From: Sialis fuliginosa
Lineage: Eukaryota; Arthropoda; Insecta; Megaloptera; Sialidae
Assembly (NCBI GenBank): GCA_961205875.1
Contig: OY540817.1
Coordinates: 8,157,001-8,221,000, forward strand
Length of the DNA: 64,000 nt
Direction: 5' to 3'
Under the pieces are notes generated by a model. That model was not told the DNA's origin. It saw only the letters and a list, made by a program, of their open reading frames with translations, and did not search any database. Below, piece by piece: positions 21,361-33,777 of this stretch. The translations under genes and the position numbers were made by a program. How positions within the stretch are numbered: position 1 is the first letter of the stretch; every line of letters starts with the position of its first letter.

Positions 21361-22765
21361 AATTAGATACTAATGATTTTTTTGCAAACTACTAATAATA
21401 TTAAATATATTTATACTTACTACTTTCTGATAATTAATAATATAGGCAGTCCAGGCAAAGTAGAATTTTTAATGTTGTAAAATTAAGATTTTTTTTTATA
21501 AAACAAAACTTTGGGCCTTTGATTGAGGGTGCTACGGTGCAAACTTTGCTACGAAGTTTTCAGGAAATTAAATGTATAATATCTCGCCAACTAACCACTG
21601 TCTAAATTTTGCACCTCAACATTCTCCTTGTATTTTTTTCTTTATATCCTGGACTGTTCTTTACATCTTTAAATTTTCAATATTACAAAAATGGTTTTAG
21701 ATTTAATTTTCTACTAAAACTATACAGGATATCACGAAATTCGCGATCAATTCTTTGTAGGCTGATGTATCTCATAAATACCTGTTTCCTCTTTTATTCA
21801 TTTGTTTGAGGTCATGTTATTAAAAAAATGACATTTTTGCAAAAAAAGTTATTTTACGACATTTTTACGAAACATTCGTCAATGAGAAGTCCTCAAACAA
21901 AAAAGAAATGCATGCTCATCAAGTATTTTTATAAAAAGTAATGTTATATTTTTTTACTATTTGATTTTATCACTATATTTTTATGCAAGTTATATACACA
22001 CACAGACATCTTTAATATATGCTGCAGACTTTTCTCATTTAATGTAAAACAAAATCTAATCTAAGCAAAGAAATGTGAAAACAGGAACAGTCTTATTGAC
22101 GTCCGTGCAATAAAAGTCTGTACTTTTCATCGTCACAAACAAGAGAATGCAAGGGGTGAAATAGTTTTCAACAATGGGGTCTAGAAGTTTAATACTCTCA
22201 GAAAACCGATTCAAAATCAATATATAACTTCTAATGTTATTAGTTATACTCTGTTCATTCAGAATGGTTTGGTTTATTTGAATTTTGATTACATATCAAT
22301 AAAATGATTATTAAGTTATAGTAAATATAACTAGCATTTTGACTTGTGTATAAATCGAAACTTTGCTTGGATTCCTTTGGAAGCAATTTGATTGCTTTAG
22401 CAGCAGTATAAATTATAATTTTGTAATTATGTACTTTAGTTATTATTATTGATGAACATGAGTATATTTTTCATTTTCTTTATAGATTTATTAATACACT
22501 GGAGTCTTTTTTAATAACTTTTCAATGGCTGTTTGTCCATAAAAAATGGGTTTAAATAAAGAGTTTTGAAGCTTGAAGTTTAAACTATTCGTTGAAAAAT
22601 GAAATGCCGAAAAGAAAATTTGCTTCGAGAACCTTTAAGTTTTTTTTCACAAAGATACTATTAAAATATAACTAAAAACATTGGAAATTTTTAATGAGTT
22701 TTAATTATTAACTCTAGTATGTTGTACACATTAATTAAATTGTATTAAATTAATATATTTATAAA
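21361..22765. other. AT-rich non-coding DNA
   Basis: Apart from the short GTCCGTGCAATAAAAGTCTG block near 22101, no relatives or genes were recognised. The 66-codon frame at 21609-21809 is hydrophobic/AT-biased and unsupported. Confidence 0.4.
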
Positions 22766-23669
22766 TACAGGCTGAGTAAAAAATATGGAATATTGTTCAT
22801 ATTTTCTAAAATATTCATTATTTAAAAAATGTTTTCGTAAAATTTTTTAGAGTAATTATTTTCTATGTAATGCTAACCTTAAAAAATTGGTACTTTTTTT
22901 ATTACTAATTTTGTCTATTGAACTGTCAGCTGTTTTATATTCTGTTTAAAAAAAATTGGTGCTATCAGTTACGTTACTGTAGCATCCAATTTTTTTTTTA
23001 AATGACACCATATCTTTTTTATTGATTCTATGATTAGATATTATTTTTTTGCATACAACTCTGTAAAATTTTAATGATATTGCATTGATATAACTTTTAT
23101 AACCTCAGAACATATTCACTACAACTTAACCAAGTAAGCCTTGAAAAATGACTGAAACTTACAAAACATCAAATAAAAATCTAAGGACCAAATAATTTTA
23201 AATTATATTTTTTTAAATGATGTACAGTCACCTGCATTAATGGTCTTGCAGTTTGAATTCATTTTCGGTTATCACAAACTTAGTAGGCTTCTCCCATTTG
23301 ATTATTATAATATTTAAATCATTTTTCCATGTATCAAACAAAGACAGATATTTTGAAATTCATTTGCTAGATAAAGAACTACTCTTCGTTTATAGTACTC
23401 ATATATATTTGTGCAATTAAATTATTATGTAATCTATTGAAAATTGTATACGTAAATTTTGTGGCAATAAATATTTAGTATTCCGAATTTTAGTATTTAA
23501 ATATATTAAACTTGATTGAAAAAGATAACCGATGATGTTTGTCTTTAAATTTGGAATCTGTTGTAAGCGATTCTAGCCTTTAGGGTGCCAGACGAGTTCT
23601 GCAGGCGACTGTATTTTAGAAAATATAAGCAATATTATATAGTTATATATACTTTTTACTCAACCTGTA
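22766..23669. mobile_element. Foldback MITE of the TACAGG...AATATGGAATATTG family, copy 2
   Basis: The left end is TACAGGCTGAGTAAAAAATA, then 'tggaatattgttcatatttt', 'ctaaaatattcattatt'. The right end in complement is TACAGGTTGAGTAAAAAGTA followed by an AATATTGCTTATATTTTCTA-like match. At 904 bp it is over twice the length of copy 1 at 6077-6457. The internal segment around 23110-23600 is not found in copy 1, so either copy 1 is an internal deletion or this copy holds an insertion. Confidence 0.75.
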
Positions 23670-24394
23670 TATTTATTAAATTAATTTAAATAATATACGA
23701 CTTTCTAGAATGTAGTATCTTTTATTATCATTATAATTTTAAGCTCTTAGTAATTAATAATTTATTTAATATTTAAGTAAACTTAAATTTTCTAAAGTAT
23801 ACAGAATATGTTTTCATTTCCGAGATATATACATATTTTCATTTTCTTGTGTTAAATAATAAATTATGTACGGTTTTTATATTTTTATAAAATACAGCAA
23901 ATGTAGAATATTAAAGTTTCACATGAAACGACAAAAGTAAGATAAAATATTCAAAAATGTAAAAATTCTTGTTTATTGTTGTCAGTGGAATACAAATTAA
24001 ATACTGATGCTTTTAAGAAGGGAAACGAAATTTACAAAAGAAAATGTTTCTATATTTCCTCTCTCTGGAATATGTTACAAATACAATACAATAATTGCAT
24101 TTCAAATTCATCACACAAAGAAAAACATTGTAGGTATTAAGCTACATTCATTAATTTATTATTGATTTTAATTCATAATTACAGTTGTAATTATATATTG
24201 TTTTATAAAAAATTAGACTTTAAAATAAATGTTTTTAAAAAGAACTTTTGAAAATCTCCGTTCTTAGTAATATGTAGGTAATTTATTTTTAAAATACAAA
24301 AAAAATCATGTTCTTTATCTACAGTTTATCTATTTAGCTATTGAATACTCGTAATACAATTTTGTAGCCAATTTAATTTCTGAAATTACGACCT
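23670..24394. other. AT-rich non-coding DNA
   Basis: No features recognised. Confidence 0.4.
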
Positions 24395-24920
24395 TTTGTC
24401 CAGGTAGATAATTAATTAAACGCTGCGATACTTTCAACCTGCTCATTAAGAAGTTTTCCCGAGCATGCTTTTATCAAACAGAAAAATCAAATGAAAACAT
24501 TTTGCATGACTCCCACGCTTAAAGAAACTACGAATTAATTCAATATTATCACATATTCCAGTTTCTCTTTCTATACAAATGTACACATACGTTCTAAATT
24601 GAAGCCATTCAAGTTGGAAATACCAAAATCCTTAATTCGTGCATTGAAATCATTTGAAATTGAGAAAATAGCAGCAGCCAAACGAAATGTTTAGTTCATT
24701 ATTAATTTCCTAAACTGAATAATTTCTGAAAATTTGTATATGTTTCAACGAAACGGCACGTACAAAGTTACTTCTTAAGCCAGTGTCGTAACCTCGGGCG
24801 ATTAGCGGGAGTATGTGTGTAATAAAATTAATATGTAATTAGTAAAGCTCGCTATTCTTGTCACCCACGGCGATTAATTACAATGATTTATGTATTAATT
24901 GAATATGAATGTACGCACTT
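24395..24920. other. Island with clustered homeodomain-like sites, candidate regulatory element
   Basis: More complex, less homopolymeric DNA, with 'gcgattagcgggagtatg', 'caagctcgctattcttgtc'-like blocks, 'cacccacggcgattaattac' and several TAATTA/ATTAATTA cores. ATTA-type cores are expected by chance in AT-rich DNA; the neighbouring GC-rich words are what set this stretch apart. No frame. Confidence 0.25.
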
Positions 24921-24930
24921 TTGTGTTATA

Positions 24931-25630
24931 TATCGGGTGTTCAGGACCACCAGTCCAATATGTTTTACGCCATAATTATTGAAGATTGAGTTTTATGATA
25001 AAAAATTTACTTTATATATTGACCCTAAAGAATTTCAGGAAAATATTTTCAACTCCCTAAAACTCCCCTTGGGGTAGTTTGATGGGTACATCATAAAAAG
25101 TAAGAAACTTTTGTAAAAAAATTTTTTTCATACATTCAATTGTTTAGAAAATATGGCGACTTGTTCCCAAATTTTAGGGTTTTACTAAAAGTGCTGTAGT
25201 TTCGTTAAATGTTAATAAAATATTATTTTAAAATTTTTATTTCAAAGTAGAAATAACGAACTTTTTAATGATGTATGATTATTTGAGATTTGGATAATTT
25301 AAAGTGTCATACACGACATATCAAAAATTCAAAACTTCAATTGGGTATAATTCAAAATTTTTAAATGGAATGATATATCAATCAGTATTTTATCTTAAAA
25401 AATATAGTTGAATTAATAACTTTTGTAAAGAAAAATTATATACCGTTTCATTTGATTTTACTGAGAAACAGGCATGTACCCCTCAAACTATCCCCCAATG
25501 GGGAGTTTTAGGGAGTTGAAAATATTTCCCTGAAATTCTTTAGGGTCGATATATATAGTAAATTTTTTATCATAAAACTCTATCTTCAATAGTTTAGGCG
25601 TAAAACATAGTGGTCTGAAACACCTGGTAT
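24931..25630. mobile_element. 700-bp foldback element with ATATMSSGTGTT ends
   Basis: The left arm starts TATCGGGTGTTCAGGACCAC and runs through 'gttttacgccataattattgaagat', 'gataaaaaatttac', 'gaccctaaagaatttcagg', 'tttcaactccctaaaactcccc'. The right arm in complement starts ATACCAGGTGTTTCAGACCAC and runs through 'gttttacgcctaaactattgaagat', 'gataaaaaatttac', 'gaccctaaagaatttcagg', 'tttcaactccctaaaactcccc'. Arms of about 170 bp are roughly 85-90% alike by eye, flanking a 360-bp centre. No frame. Confidence 0.85.
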
Positions 25631-26369
25631 ATGTTACCGGTAGGTAATGCATGAAATCCGGCAATGTTTAGAATTCCCAGGTATTATATACATTGCCTAA
25701 AATCACCAGCCAATGTATGAAATAAAATAATTAATTAATTAATTAATTAATGTTTTATTATAGGTACTCTTGTATTTTATAGTAGACAAGGGCAAACTAC
25801 ATCAAAAACGTTTTGAGATTTTTTTTATAGTTGTTTCTATTTTTATTTAAAAGTGCTTTCTTACCATACGAGTTAACTTCACACTTCCCCTAAGCATCGA
25901 AAACAATCATCACTAGAGCTATATTGCACAATATTTAGTGATGAAAGAATTTTAGAGCTCATGTAAAAATACGATACTTTTTTAATTTCTATTTTCATGC
26001 TGTTCTTATTGTGTTTTGGAATGATAAATTTTGTATTTGTATATTATTTTTTGTTGAAACAGAAGTCAATGGTTATTAAGAATTAGTAATAAAACTTGTC
26101 TTTGTCATTGGATAAAATTAATTCACCTCTTGTCTACCCTATGTATATAAAATAATGCAGACTATTTTAACATAATTATTTTAATATTGTACAAACATTT
26201 TCTTTATTTCGGAATATATAATTAAATGTATGTAATATGTATATAATTTATTGTTAGTAATAAATATAAATCTTGGATTGATTTAATCAAATATTATTTA
26301 TTTACTAACATTCAATGCATGTAAATTCCTTCAAAAAAAAAAAAAAAACGAAATAAAATCTGGTAGCAA
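25631..26369. other. AT-rich DNA with simple repeats
   Basis: Contains an (AATT)n microsatellite at 25729-25751 and an A-run at about 26333-26348. Nothing else supported. Confidence 0.45.
25729..25751. repeat. (AATT)n microsatellite
   Basis: Nearly six uninterrupted AATT units. Confidence 0.9.
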
Positions 26370-26621
26370 ACAACCGCTGTGGAAATTTCTCAGTGTCGAC
26401 GTCTCTGCGTCCGTCCACATATCACAGTCAGCAGCAGTGAGGCTGTCCCGACGGGGTCAATCTGGCCACCTTCCCGTATCTGGCCAGTGGCAGCAAAACT
26501 TGCTGCATGAATAATCCAATAACTATAACCGGGATCGAAGTCGCCTGGGACGGCTGTCAGGATAATCACTTGTTTCATATAATACTACCACGAACTCACG
26601 TCATAAACCGGGTGTATTTTT
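26370..26621. other. GC-rich single-copy island with a 62-codon minus-strand frame
   Basis: The most GC-rich non-repeat segment of the first 30 kb. On the minus strand, 26578-26390 opens as a 62-residue frame (MKQVIILTAVPGDFDPGYSY near its start) that ends at a stop. It has a less AT-biased composition than chance frames here, but no recognisable domain. It could be a small exon, a conserved non-coding element or chance. It ends directly against the transposon at 26622. Confidence 0.3.
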
Positions 26622-27430
26622 GCTTCCTCGCAATATCGAAGATACGAGAAGCTATGTGATCGTTTCAGATTGAGACAAAAAAAAGTTCTCCAATTTCAAA
26701 ATTTTAAATTTATTTATCCGTTTCACGTCATGACAAACACTTTTCGTTCCGTGTCTGTCTGTCTGTCCGTGTGTCCGTGTATCCGTCCGTCTGTCCCCTG
26801 AATCCTTGTCACACGCATAACTCATGAACCACTAAACCGATATTATTGAAACTTGGTCGGATGGTTGGGTTTGGTTTGAGGACGGTCCCATTTCAAAATC
26901 ATCAAAATCGTGTGTAAGGGGGAGGGGTGACACCCCAAAATATTTATTTTTTCAAGATATCTCAAGAACGACACATGTTACGAGAAAATTTTATAGAATA
27001 TTTTTTGTAGAGAATTAAATTTCCTATAATATGGGTCTACTACGTTTGTTGTAAAATATTTCCTTACAAAGATTTATCTAAATTAATTTTAAAAATTCGT
27101 GTTTTGTTTTTCTAAATTGATATTTGATTGGATATATTAAGTGTCATTTTGACTTTTTAAATGTCACTTTGGCGTTTTAAATGTCACTTTGACGTTTTAA
27201 ATGTCATTTTGACATTTGCATAAATTTAGATTTAGATTGAAATTGTCAAAAAATTAAAAATATATGAAAAAATATTCAGGTGCGTTTTAAGAAAAAATTC
27301 GAACTAAAATTTTTTAGTAAAATTTGTATAAAAATTAAATGGTTAACCAATGCCAGGCAATTTATCTGAACACTATCGGTTTTAGTGAATTTAGCACGAG
27401 GAAGCACTGTGCATTTACTTGGCAGATGTT
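26622..27430 (+). mobile_element. GCTTCCTCG-ended repeat family, copy 1
   Basis: Starts GCTTCCTCGCAATATCGAAG and ends TAGCACGAGGAAGCACTGTG, then 'catttacttggcagatg'; GCTTCCTCG and CGAGGAAGC form short inverted ends. Inside are 'tgatcgtttcagattgagac', a GTCY-rich tract ending 'ctgtcccctgaatccttgtc', 'acacgcataactcatgaacc', 'aagatatctcaagaacgacac' and a 20-bp minisatellite (ATGTCACTTTGACGTTTTAA type) of about four units at 27141-27217. Three relatives occur at 30038, 58659 and 60513. No coding frame; the class of element is not clear. Confidence 0.8.
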
Positions 27431-30037
27431 TTTTTTAAAGACTTTCCAGTAGATTATTTACAAAATAACGAATATTCATAAAAAATGGTTCAGACAAAAG
27501 TTTCGTTATTTCAAGGACACTAAACATTGATATTATTGGTTGATCTTGAAAAGATAATCTTGAAGGGTTTTTAAGGTTAACTTTTCTTTTTCAAATAATT
27601 TTTGTTAACCTTTTATCTGAGAACTTTCAATAATTTCTTACTCGAAAACTATCAGCTTTAAAAAAAAATCGCATGAGACAAAAAGTGCTTATAGATTTAT
27701 GTATGAATTCTCTTAGAATTTATTATTTATTTATAATTAATTTTTTTTTTTATTTCGAAATAATATATATGGCATTTATGAAAATAATACTATATCTGAA
27801 TGGGTCATTCAAGTTACTTGACCTTATTGTAGATATCATTTAAATTAAATGATTCGTTATTAATATATAATAAAGTTTTGTGTATCACCTGGAACACAAA
27901 ATGTAATTGTCATAATTTTACTAAATAATTAGCAGTATGTTTGCCATAATTTTATTTGACATTATATATATATATATATATAATTTTAGTCATTATGTGC
28001 TGTTGAAATATATATTATTTTAGTGTTAATAGCTGTCAATCAAACTTTTTATTAATGTATAATATACGACTGTTTTTGAAGATAAAAATGTTCAACAATG
28101 TTTTTGAGTCAATTCATCTCACAAGAATTCACATTATATTCGTTTGACCAAAATCCATTGGATTATAATAGATGGGGAATATTCAAAATATAAATATAAT
28201 ATAAAAATATACGATGATGAAAAGTTTATGTATTAGTTGAAAAATAACTCTATGATTTTGAAAATATCGATTTCGTTAAACAATGCTTTAACATCATAAA
28301 TATATGCACTTAGTTCTATAGTAAACAAAAAATTACAGTGCCAAAGGTGCTTAAGGTTACTCAAAAGGTCACCAGGGTACGCTACGTAAAACTTGCTGCT
28401 CGTAAAACTTTAAACGCGTTTTTCTCGAAACCACTTTTTTCAATCTTAGCGAACACATTACTTCAACACGGTTGTATGGATCAGTTTAAAATTTTGAAAG
28501 TAGCTTCACAACTAGATTCTTTATAGAAGTACGCAGGGGTTTTTTGATTTGATGTAAACTTTTTATTTTATAAAAAAAATACTGCTTAGTTTTGGCAAAA
28601 AATAGATTTTTTTCAATTCTACAAAATTTGATTAAATAAAAAATCTCTACGGACTTCTACAGCCAGTAGTATATACATTTACATTTTTTGGTTTTTTGTT
28701 CGAGGTCTTATATTTCACGAGAAAGTTGTCCGCTACTGGAGGTGTTTTTTCAAAAGATCATTTCGACGATTTGCTCTCTCGCCGCCATTTTGTACAAAAA
28801 TAATAATAATTAAAAATTTCTATATTTAAATATATGCTGAATAAACTTCCAAAAAGAATTCACATTCTTTTTATTATATTCTCAAAAAAATCGTCAAAGT
28901 TAGGCCTTTTTTCGGCAACTAGAATGGTGTTACCTCTTAAAAATATTTATTATTTTGTTATTTCTTGTTGATTTTATTTTATCATTTAATGAATACAATC
29001 AAATACAAAATGTTATATTCTTATCAAATAAAATGTTGAGAACTATTTATGTATAGCACTATAGTTATATTTTCTCTCCAACTTATAATGAAAGTGTAAT
29101 TTTAAATTAAACAGATTTAAACTTATGTATGTAACTTGTGACAGTAACGTAACCTTAAACAATTGTCTAGTGGTGGGGAAAGGTACTATTTTTTAAATAT
29201 ATTTTTTATTAATATTTAATAATAATAGCACAATTTTTTTTTTAACTTCTAACATCCATACTTTTTATAAATTCTAGTACCTACCTAGTTTAGAAAAAAT
29301 AATTATTATTTTAAATGTAAAATAATAAATATGTTGCGTAGATACCCAAATTTTCTTTAATTCGTACTAAATTAAAAAATAAGAAAATATAGTATACCCT
29401 AAAAATAACAAGTTATTAAAATTCAATTATTGTATTTGTTCTATAAAAATAATTTAATTCAATATTTCTAGAATATGAAGAAAAAAAATCCACTTTTCAT
29501 ATTTTACGATGTTTATTTTAATTACGATTTCATTCAAATATGACATTTAATTAAAACTTAAAACATTCATTTGATATTTTCATGTTTACTTCATCAATTA
29601 AAATCAAAACACCAATGAGGGTGAAAAAGAAACATTTATTTTATTATGAAGACAAACATCATGGCACAAAATTAAAAATAAATCAAACAACTTGACAGAA
29701 TACTCAAGATCGCTATATCAACAACTCAATGTTTTCATTCGCAAGTCTTAAAGGCTACAAATCTATTCTACGAACGTCAGATAGAAATCAGACGAAATGT
29801 TGACAAAGTGGAGAAAACGAAAAAACATACAACGAGTCTACCCAAAAACAATATTTTTCATCTAGTGTGTATGCTAGACAACTATATGCACTGTATCCGT
29901 CTTCAGTAAATTCAATTTTATTTTCTAAACTTTGCTAAAGAGAATATGGGTTTAGTTTATTTACATTTTATTTTTATACAGCAGTTATATTTATTTAGTT
30001 TTAATGGTTGCGTGTAATTGCATTTTTATTTTCTATT
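27431..30037. other. AT-rich non-coding DNA
   Basis: Includes an (AT)n tract at about 27961-27982. The frame at 28338-28526 and others are unsupported. A TCGCCGCCATTTTGTAC block near 28780 is GC-richer than its surroundings. The rest holds nothing that could be named. Confidence 0.4.
27961..27982. repeat. (AT)n microsatellite
   Basis: About nine TA units in a row. Confidence 0.85.
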
Positions 30038-30740
30038 GCTTCCTCGCAATATCGAGAAACATTGTGATCGTTTTAGATTGAGACAAAAAAATGTTCTCCG
30101 ATTTCAAATTTTTAAATTGATCAAGGTAAACAATTTTCGTTCCGTATCTGTGTGTCCGTCCGTCCGTCTGTCCCCTGAATCCTTGTCACACGCATAACTC
30201 ATGAAACACTGAACCGATATTATTTAAACTTAGTGAGATGGTTGGGTCTGGCTTGAGGACGGTCCCATTTCAAAATCATCAAAATCGTGTCTAAGGGGGA
30301 TATTTATTTTTTCAAGATATCTCAAGAACGACACATGTTGCGTGAAAAGTTTATAGAATATTTTTTTTAGAGCATTAAATTTCCTATAATGTAGGTCTAA
30401 AACTTTTGTTGTAAAATATTCCCTTACAAAGATTTATCTCAATTTATTTTAAAAATTCGTGTTTTGTTTTTCAAAATTGATATTTGCTTGGACATATTAA
30501 ATGTTATTTTGACGTTTTAAATGTAATTTTTACGTTTGCATAAATTTATATTTAGATTGAAATTGTCAAAAAATTAAAAATATATGAAAAAATATTCATT
30601 CAAAATTGTATAAAAATTAAATGGTTAACCAATTCCAGGCAATTTATATATATCGGTTCTTATTTAAATTGTTGAATAATTAACTACCTTTGGTGAATTT
30701 AGCACGAGGAAGCACTGTGCATTTACTTGGCAGATGTTTT
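30038..30740 (+). mobile_element. GCTTCCTCG-ended repeat family, copy 2
   Basis: From GCTTCCTCGCAATATCGAGA to ACGAGGAAGCACTGTGCATT, then 'tacttggcagatg'. It shares all major blocks with copy 1 but is shorter: the 20-bp ATGTNATTTTNACGTTTTAA minisatellite has only two units (30501-30537), and about 20 bp of the 'gggtgacacccc' part next to 'ggggga' is missing. A Helitron-like fragment begins 23 bp after its end. Confidence 0.8.
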
Positions 30741-30762
30741 ATTTTTTTATAGAATATCGTCA

Positions 30763-30910
30763 TCCATTCTAATATTATAAATGTGAAAGTATATCTTTGT
30801 TACTTTCCACGGGTAACCGTTAAACCGATCTTTATGTCAAGTGGATTTTCTCATTTTCTGAGAGTTCCTACCTAACCTCAATTACCTGCAAAATTGCGGG
30901 TAACAGCTAG
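30763..30910 (+). mobile_element. Short Helitron-like element, both ends visible
   Basis: Begins TCCATTCTAATATTATAAAT (the TC start and 'taatattataaa' are typical of insect non-autonomous Helitrons), carries 'gttaccgttaaaccgatctt'-like sequence, and ends AAAATTGCGGGTAACAGCTAG followed by T. At 148 bp it is an internally deleted copy; compare 13734-13909. Confidence 0.6.
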
Positions 30911-31374
30911 TAACATATATATAAACTATAATCTTAAATATAGATTTTTAATAAATATTTGATTTTAAAAGTTTCTAGTTTCAATCTTGTTAAAATATTT
31001 AATATTTAGATACAAATATTATAGCTAAAATATATTTGTAACATACGTTTGTTACATATATATACATTATATACATATACCTATAATTGTATTATGTTTG
31101 TATTCCCAAGTGATGTACCTACCTACAACAACTTTAAAATACCGCTTTTCAATATACTTCTACAAAATAACTTCTTACACTACGAAAAGCGGTTTGTATG
31201 TACCTAAATATACACATACATATATGTATATCGGTAAATTCTTACAAAATTTTCCTGACCTTTAATATCATAACGGTGTATAAATTTAGGTAATACATAT
31301 AAAAATATGGAACTAGTTATTTTTAGTGAGATATATATCTGAAAGCTCTTTTTGTACATATCTAGGCAGTTTTA
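30911..31374. other. AT-rich non-coding DNA
   Basis: TATA-rich DNA. An inverted pair, 'aaaataccgcttttc' near 31137 and 'gaaaagcggttt' near 31184, gives a small hairpin; nothing else was seen. Confidence 0.4.
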
Positions 31375-31720
31375 TCTGTCTGTTTGTTTGTTCCGACTTA
31401 ACACGAAAATTACTTAACTGATTTTGGTATGATTTTCACTGCCCGGAAGTCTAAGATTCCAGAATAGTATAGGGTATAAGTTAATTAAATTTAAGACAGA
31501 TACGTATTTAAGATAAATTATATTTTATAGTAAAGATACCGACTTGACGAAAAAACTACTGAACCGAATTTGACGGGACTTTCACAGTAATAATTGAATT
31601 AGGACAGGCCTGTATTAAGGAAAATTTACAATTGGTATTTTATAACAAAAGTATATAAAAATGAAAAGAAAAAATAAGCTTTGATGTGGTAGTGTGAAAA
31701 AAACACGTGGATCTGCTAGT
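31375..31720 (+). mobile_element. Decayed Helitron-like fragment
   Basis: CTGTCTGTTTGTTTGTTCCG, then 'cttaactgattttggtatga' and a repeat of the same theme ('actactgaaccgaatttgac') near 31555, closing with 'acgtggatctgctagt'. The CTAGT end and repeated ACTGAACCGA motif match the other Helitron-like pieces, but it is much diverged. The 5' limit is uncertain. Confidence 0.4.
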
Positions 31721-31859
31721 ATTTTTTATATATATTCTGAAAGCCTAATTTGTTTCCAAATTACATTTTTATCAATAATTTAAAAGCGAAGAACAGTTCT
31801 TTAAGTTATCCATAAATAAATCATTAAGAAGTATTACCTATTATACCACACCATACACA

Positions 31860-32160
31860 AACTAAACCCTTCCGTCTTTACTTGGAACGATCTTAAAGAT
31901 CACCCAAATCCATCCTTTGGCATATCCTGTCAGGACATTGAAAGAGTGCGGTCTCAATTCTATATGAAAATATATTGAAAAGCAGCAAAAAGCATAGCGC
32001 CGTTATATTGTGCCGATTAAAACCGTGTTCAATAGCGCACGTTAGCATGTCGCGTGGACGTAGACGTGACTGAAATACGTTAATCGTGACACGTTCTAAT
32101 AAGGCCTCGCTTTGCCGAGTATTCAGTGACATGTGGATTAAAAGATTTCTAAGGAGACGA
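31860..32160. other. Higher-complexity island, candidate conserved non-coding element
   Basis: GC-richer, CpG-containing DNA ('gtcgcgtggacgtagacgtg', 'gcctcgctttgccgagtat') without repeat relatives. A 79-codon minus-strand frame (32132-31893) crosses it (MSLNTRQSEALLERVTINVF at its start) but shows no domain, so it is left as possible chance coding. Confidence 0.3.
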
Positions 32161-33774
32161 TTGATATGAATTTTAGATCCTGAATTTTGAATTTATTGCT
32201 TGCTTTTTATACATAATACCGTATTAAACGTTTGCTATCTGTATTTAGTGTTTCCTTAATATTCACTCATTCTAATATTTTTCGTTAGTAATCTTTTGTT
32301 TACATTTATAATATTTGAATATTAATATTTTGATATCGTTGCATTAACTATGTTCAATTATTATTATTTCATATTGTGAATTTTAACGTATTCTTTGTAT
32401 TTAATGGCTTTATGATTGCCAAACAATAGAGAACCTTTAAACAATTTCCATGAAATTTTTTTAATAAACATCAATTTTATTAGGTTATTGAACATTTAAA
32501 TCATTATATTGAATTATTTTAATAAAAATGGGATAATTGTCATACTAGCATTTTAATTATTGTATTTGGATCAAATATTATTGTATGTACCTATAGTGCT
32601 CTAATAAATATATTTTAAAATTCAATCCATTCATCGAAGTAAAGACTCAATCTATCAACGACATCTCCCACTTCTTTTACTTAAAACACAAAATTGTATA
32701 TAAATAGATTAACAGTGTGACATTTCCCTGAAGTATTTTTTTACAACTCCATATTTTTACACACGCATTTTTAAGAGAGCTAACAGAAATGTTAGCTCTA
32801 AATTTGCCTGCTTGAAATAATATATTATTAAATAGGTGGTGACAAGTGACGCAAGAAGCCCACAACGGGTTACCATGGGGTTGGGGAGTATAAGGGTACT
32901 ATGGGTGTTTTTTTAATGCATGTTTTCACGGATGTCATCCTTTTTAACGAAGTTGGAAATTCAATTAGTAAAGCGTTGAAATGTGTGACATAAATGTGTA
33001 TTCGTACTTTGTATCACTAAGGACCACTGTCCCTTTGCGCATATCCCTTGATACAGAAGACCTCAAACTTTTTATACTTGTGGAACTAAATTACATAAAT
33101 TACTCGTTAAAGGTTTCTGCGTTTTGGCCTAATCCTATGACGCATTTCGCTCACAATTTTGTATATGTTGAGTTTTACTACTAGAAGAAAATAAATTCAT
33201 TCATTATTAGAATGTTTATAATTACACTTTTCTTTCTTAAGCCAAAAAGGCCGAAAATGAGTGATTTTTGCGCACGAACTGTATATTTTACGCACGCTCG
33301 GTCACGCTCGTGACAAAATTTAATATATTATGTTATAAATTAACTTACAAAATAAAGTAGAGTTGATATTTCTATAAAAAATTGAACATTTTCTATGAAT
33401 TTTCTATAAAAAGTGAAATTAGAATCATAAAATTTGACTAAATAGTTTTGAGTTTTAAATTTCGTTAAAAGTATGTTTATTATGTAGAAAACGATGTAAA
33501 GTTCAAATTTTCAAACCGCAGGTCTGTATCTGATACGGTTCTTGAGATATGATCTCTCAAAGTTTCAGTTTTTCCAAAATTTTAAGATAAAATGGCCCTC
33601 ACTTTTGAACGCGTAGTCGGAATTGATTTTAGTTGACGGATTTGAAATCAGCGTGTCAAAATCTATATAATGGCATGTATAATACTTCAAAACTCGACCC
33701 AAAAAATGTATGACTTGCACCCAGATTAAACCCTGAATTTAACAAGTATTGAGGCTTCCGCGGTGATCTTGATA
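32161..33774. other. Non-coding DNA, nothing firm
   Basis: Several 60-67 codon frames exist at 32677-33184, but none shows a domain or codon composition different from chance. The 33270-33320 segment is rich in CACGCTCG words similar to 63400-63460 ('gatcacgcacgctcacg'). Confidence 0.4.
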
Positions 33775-33777
33775 TGG

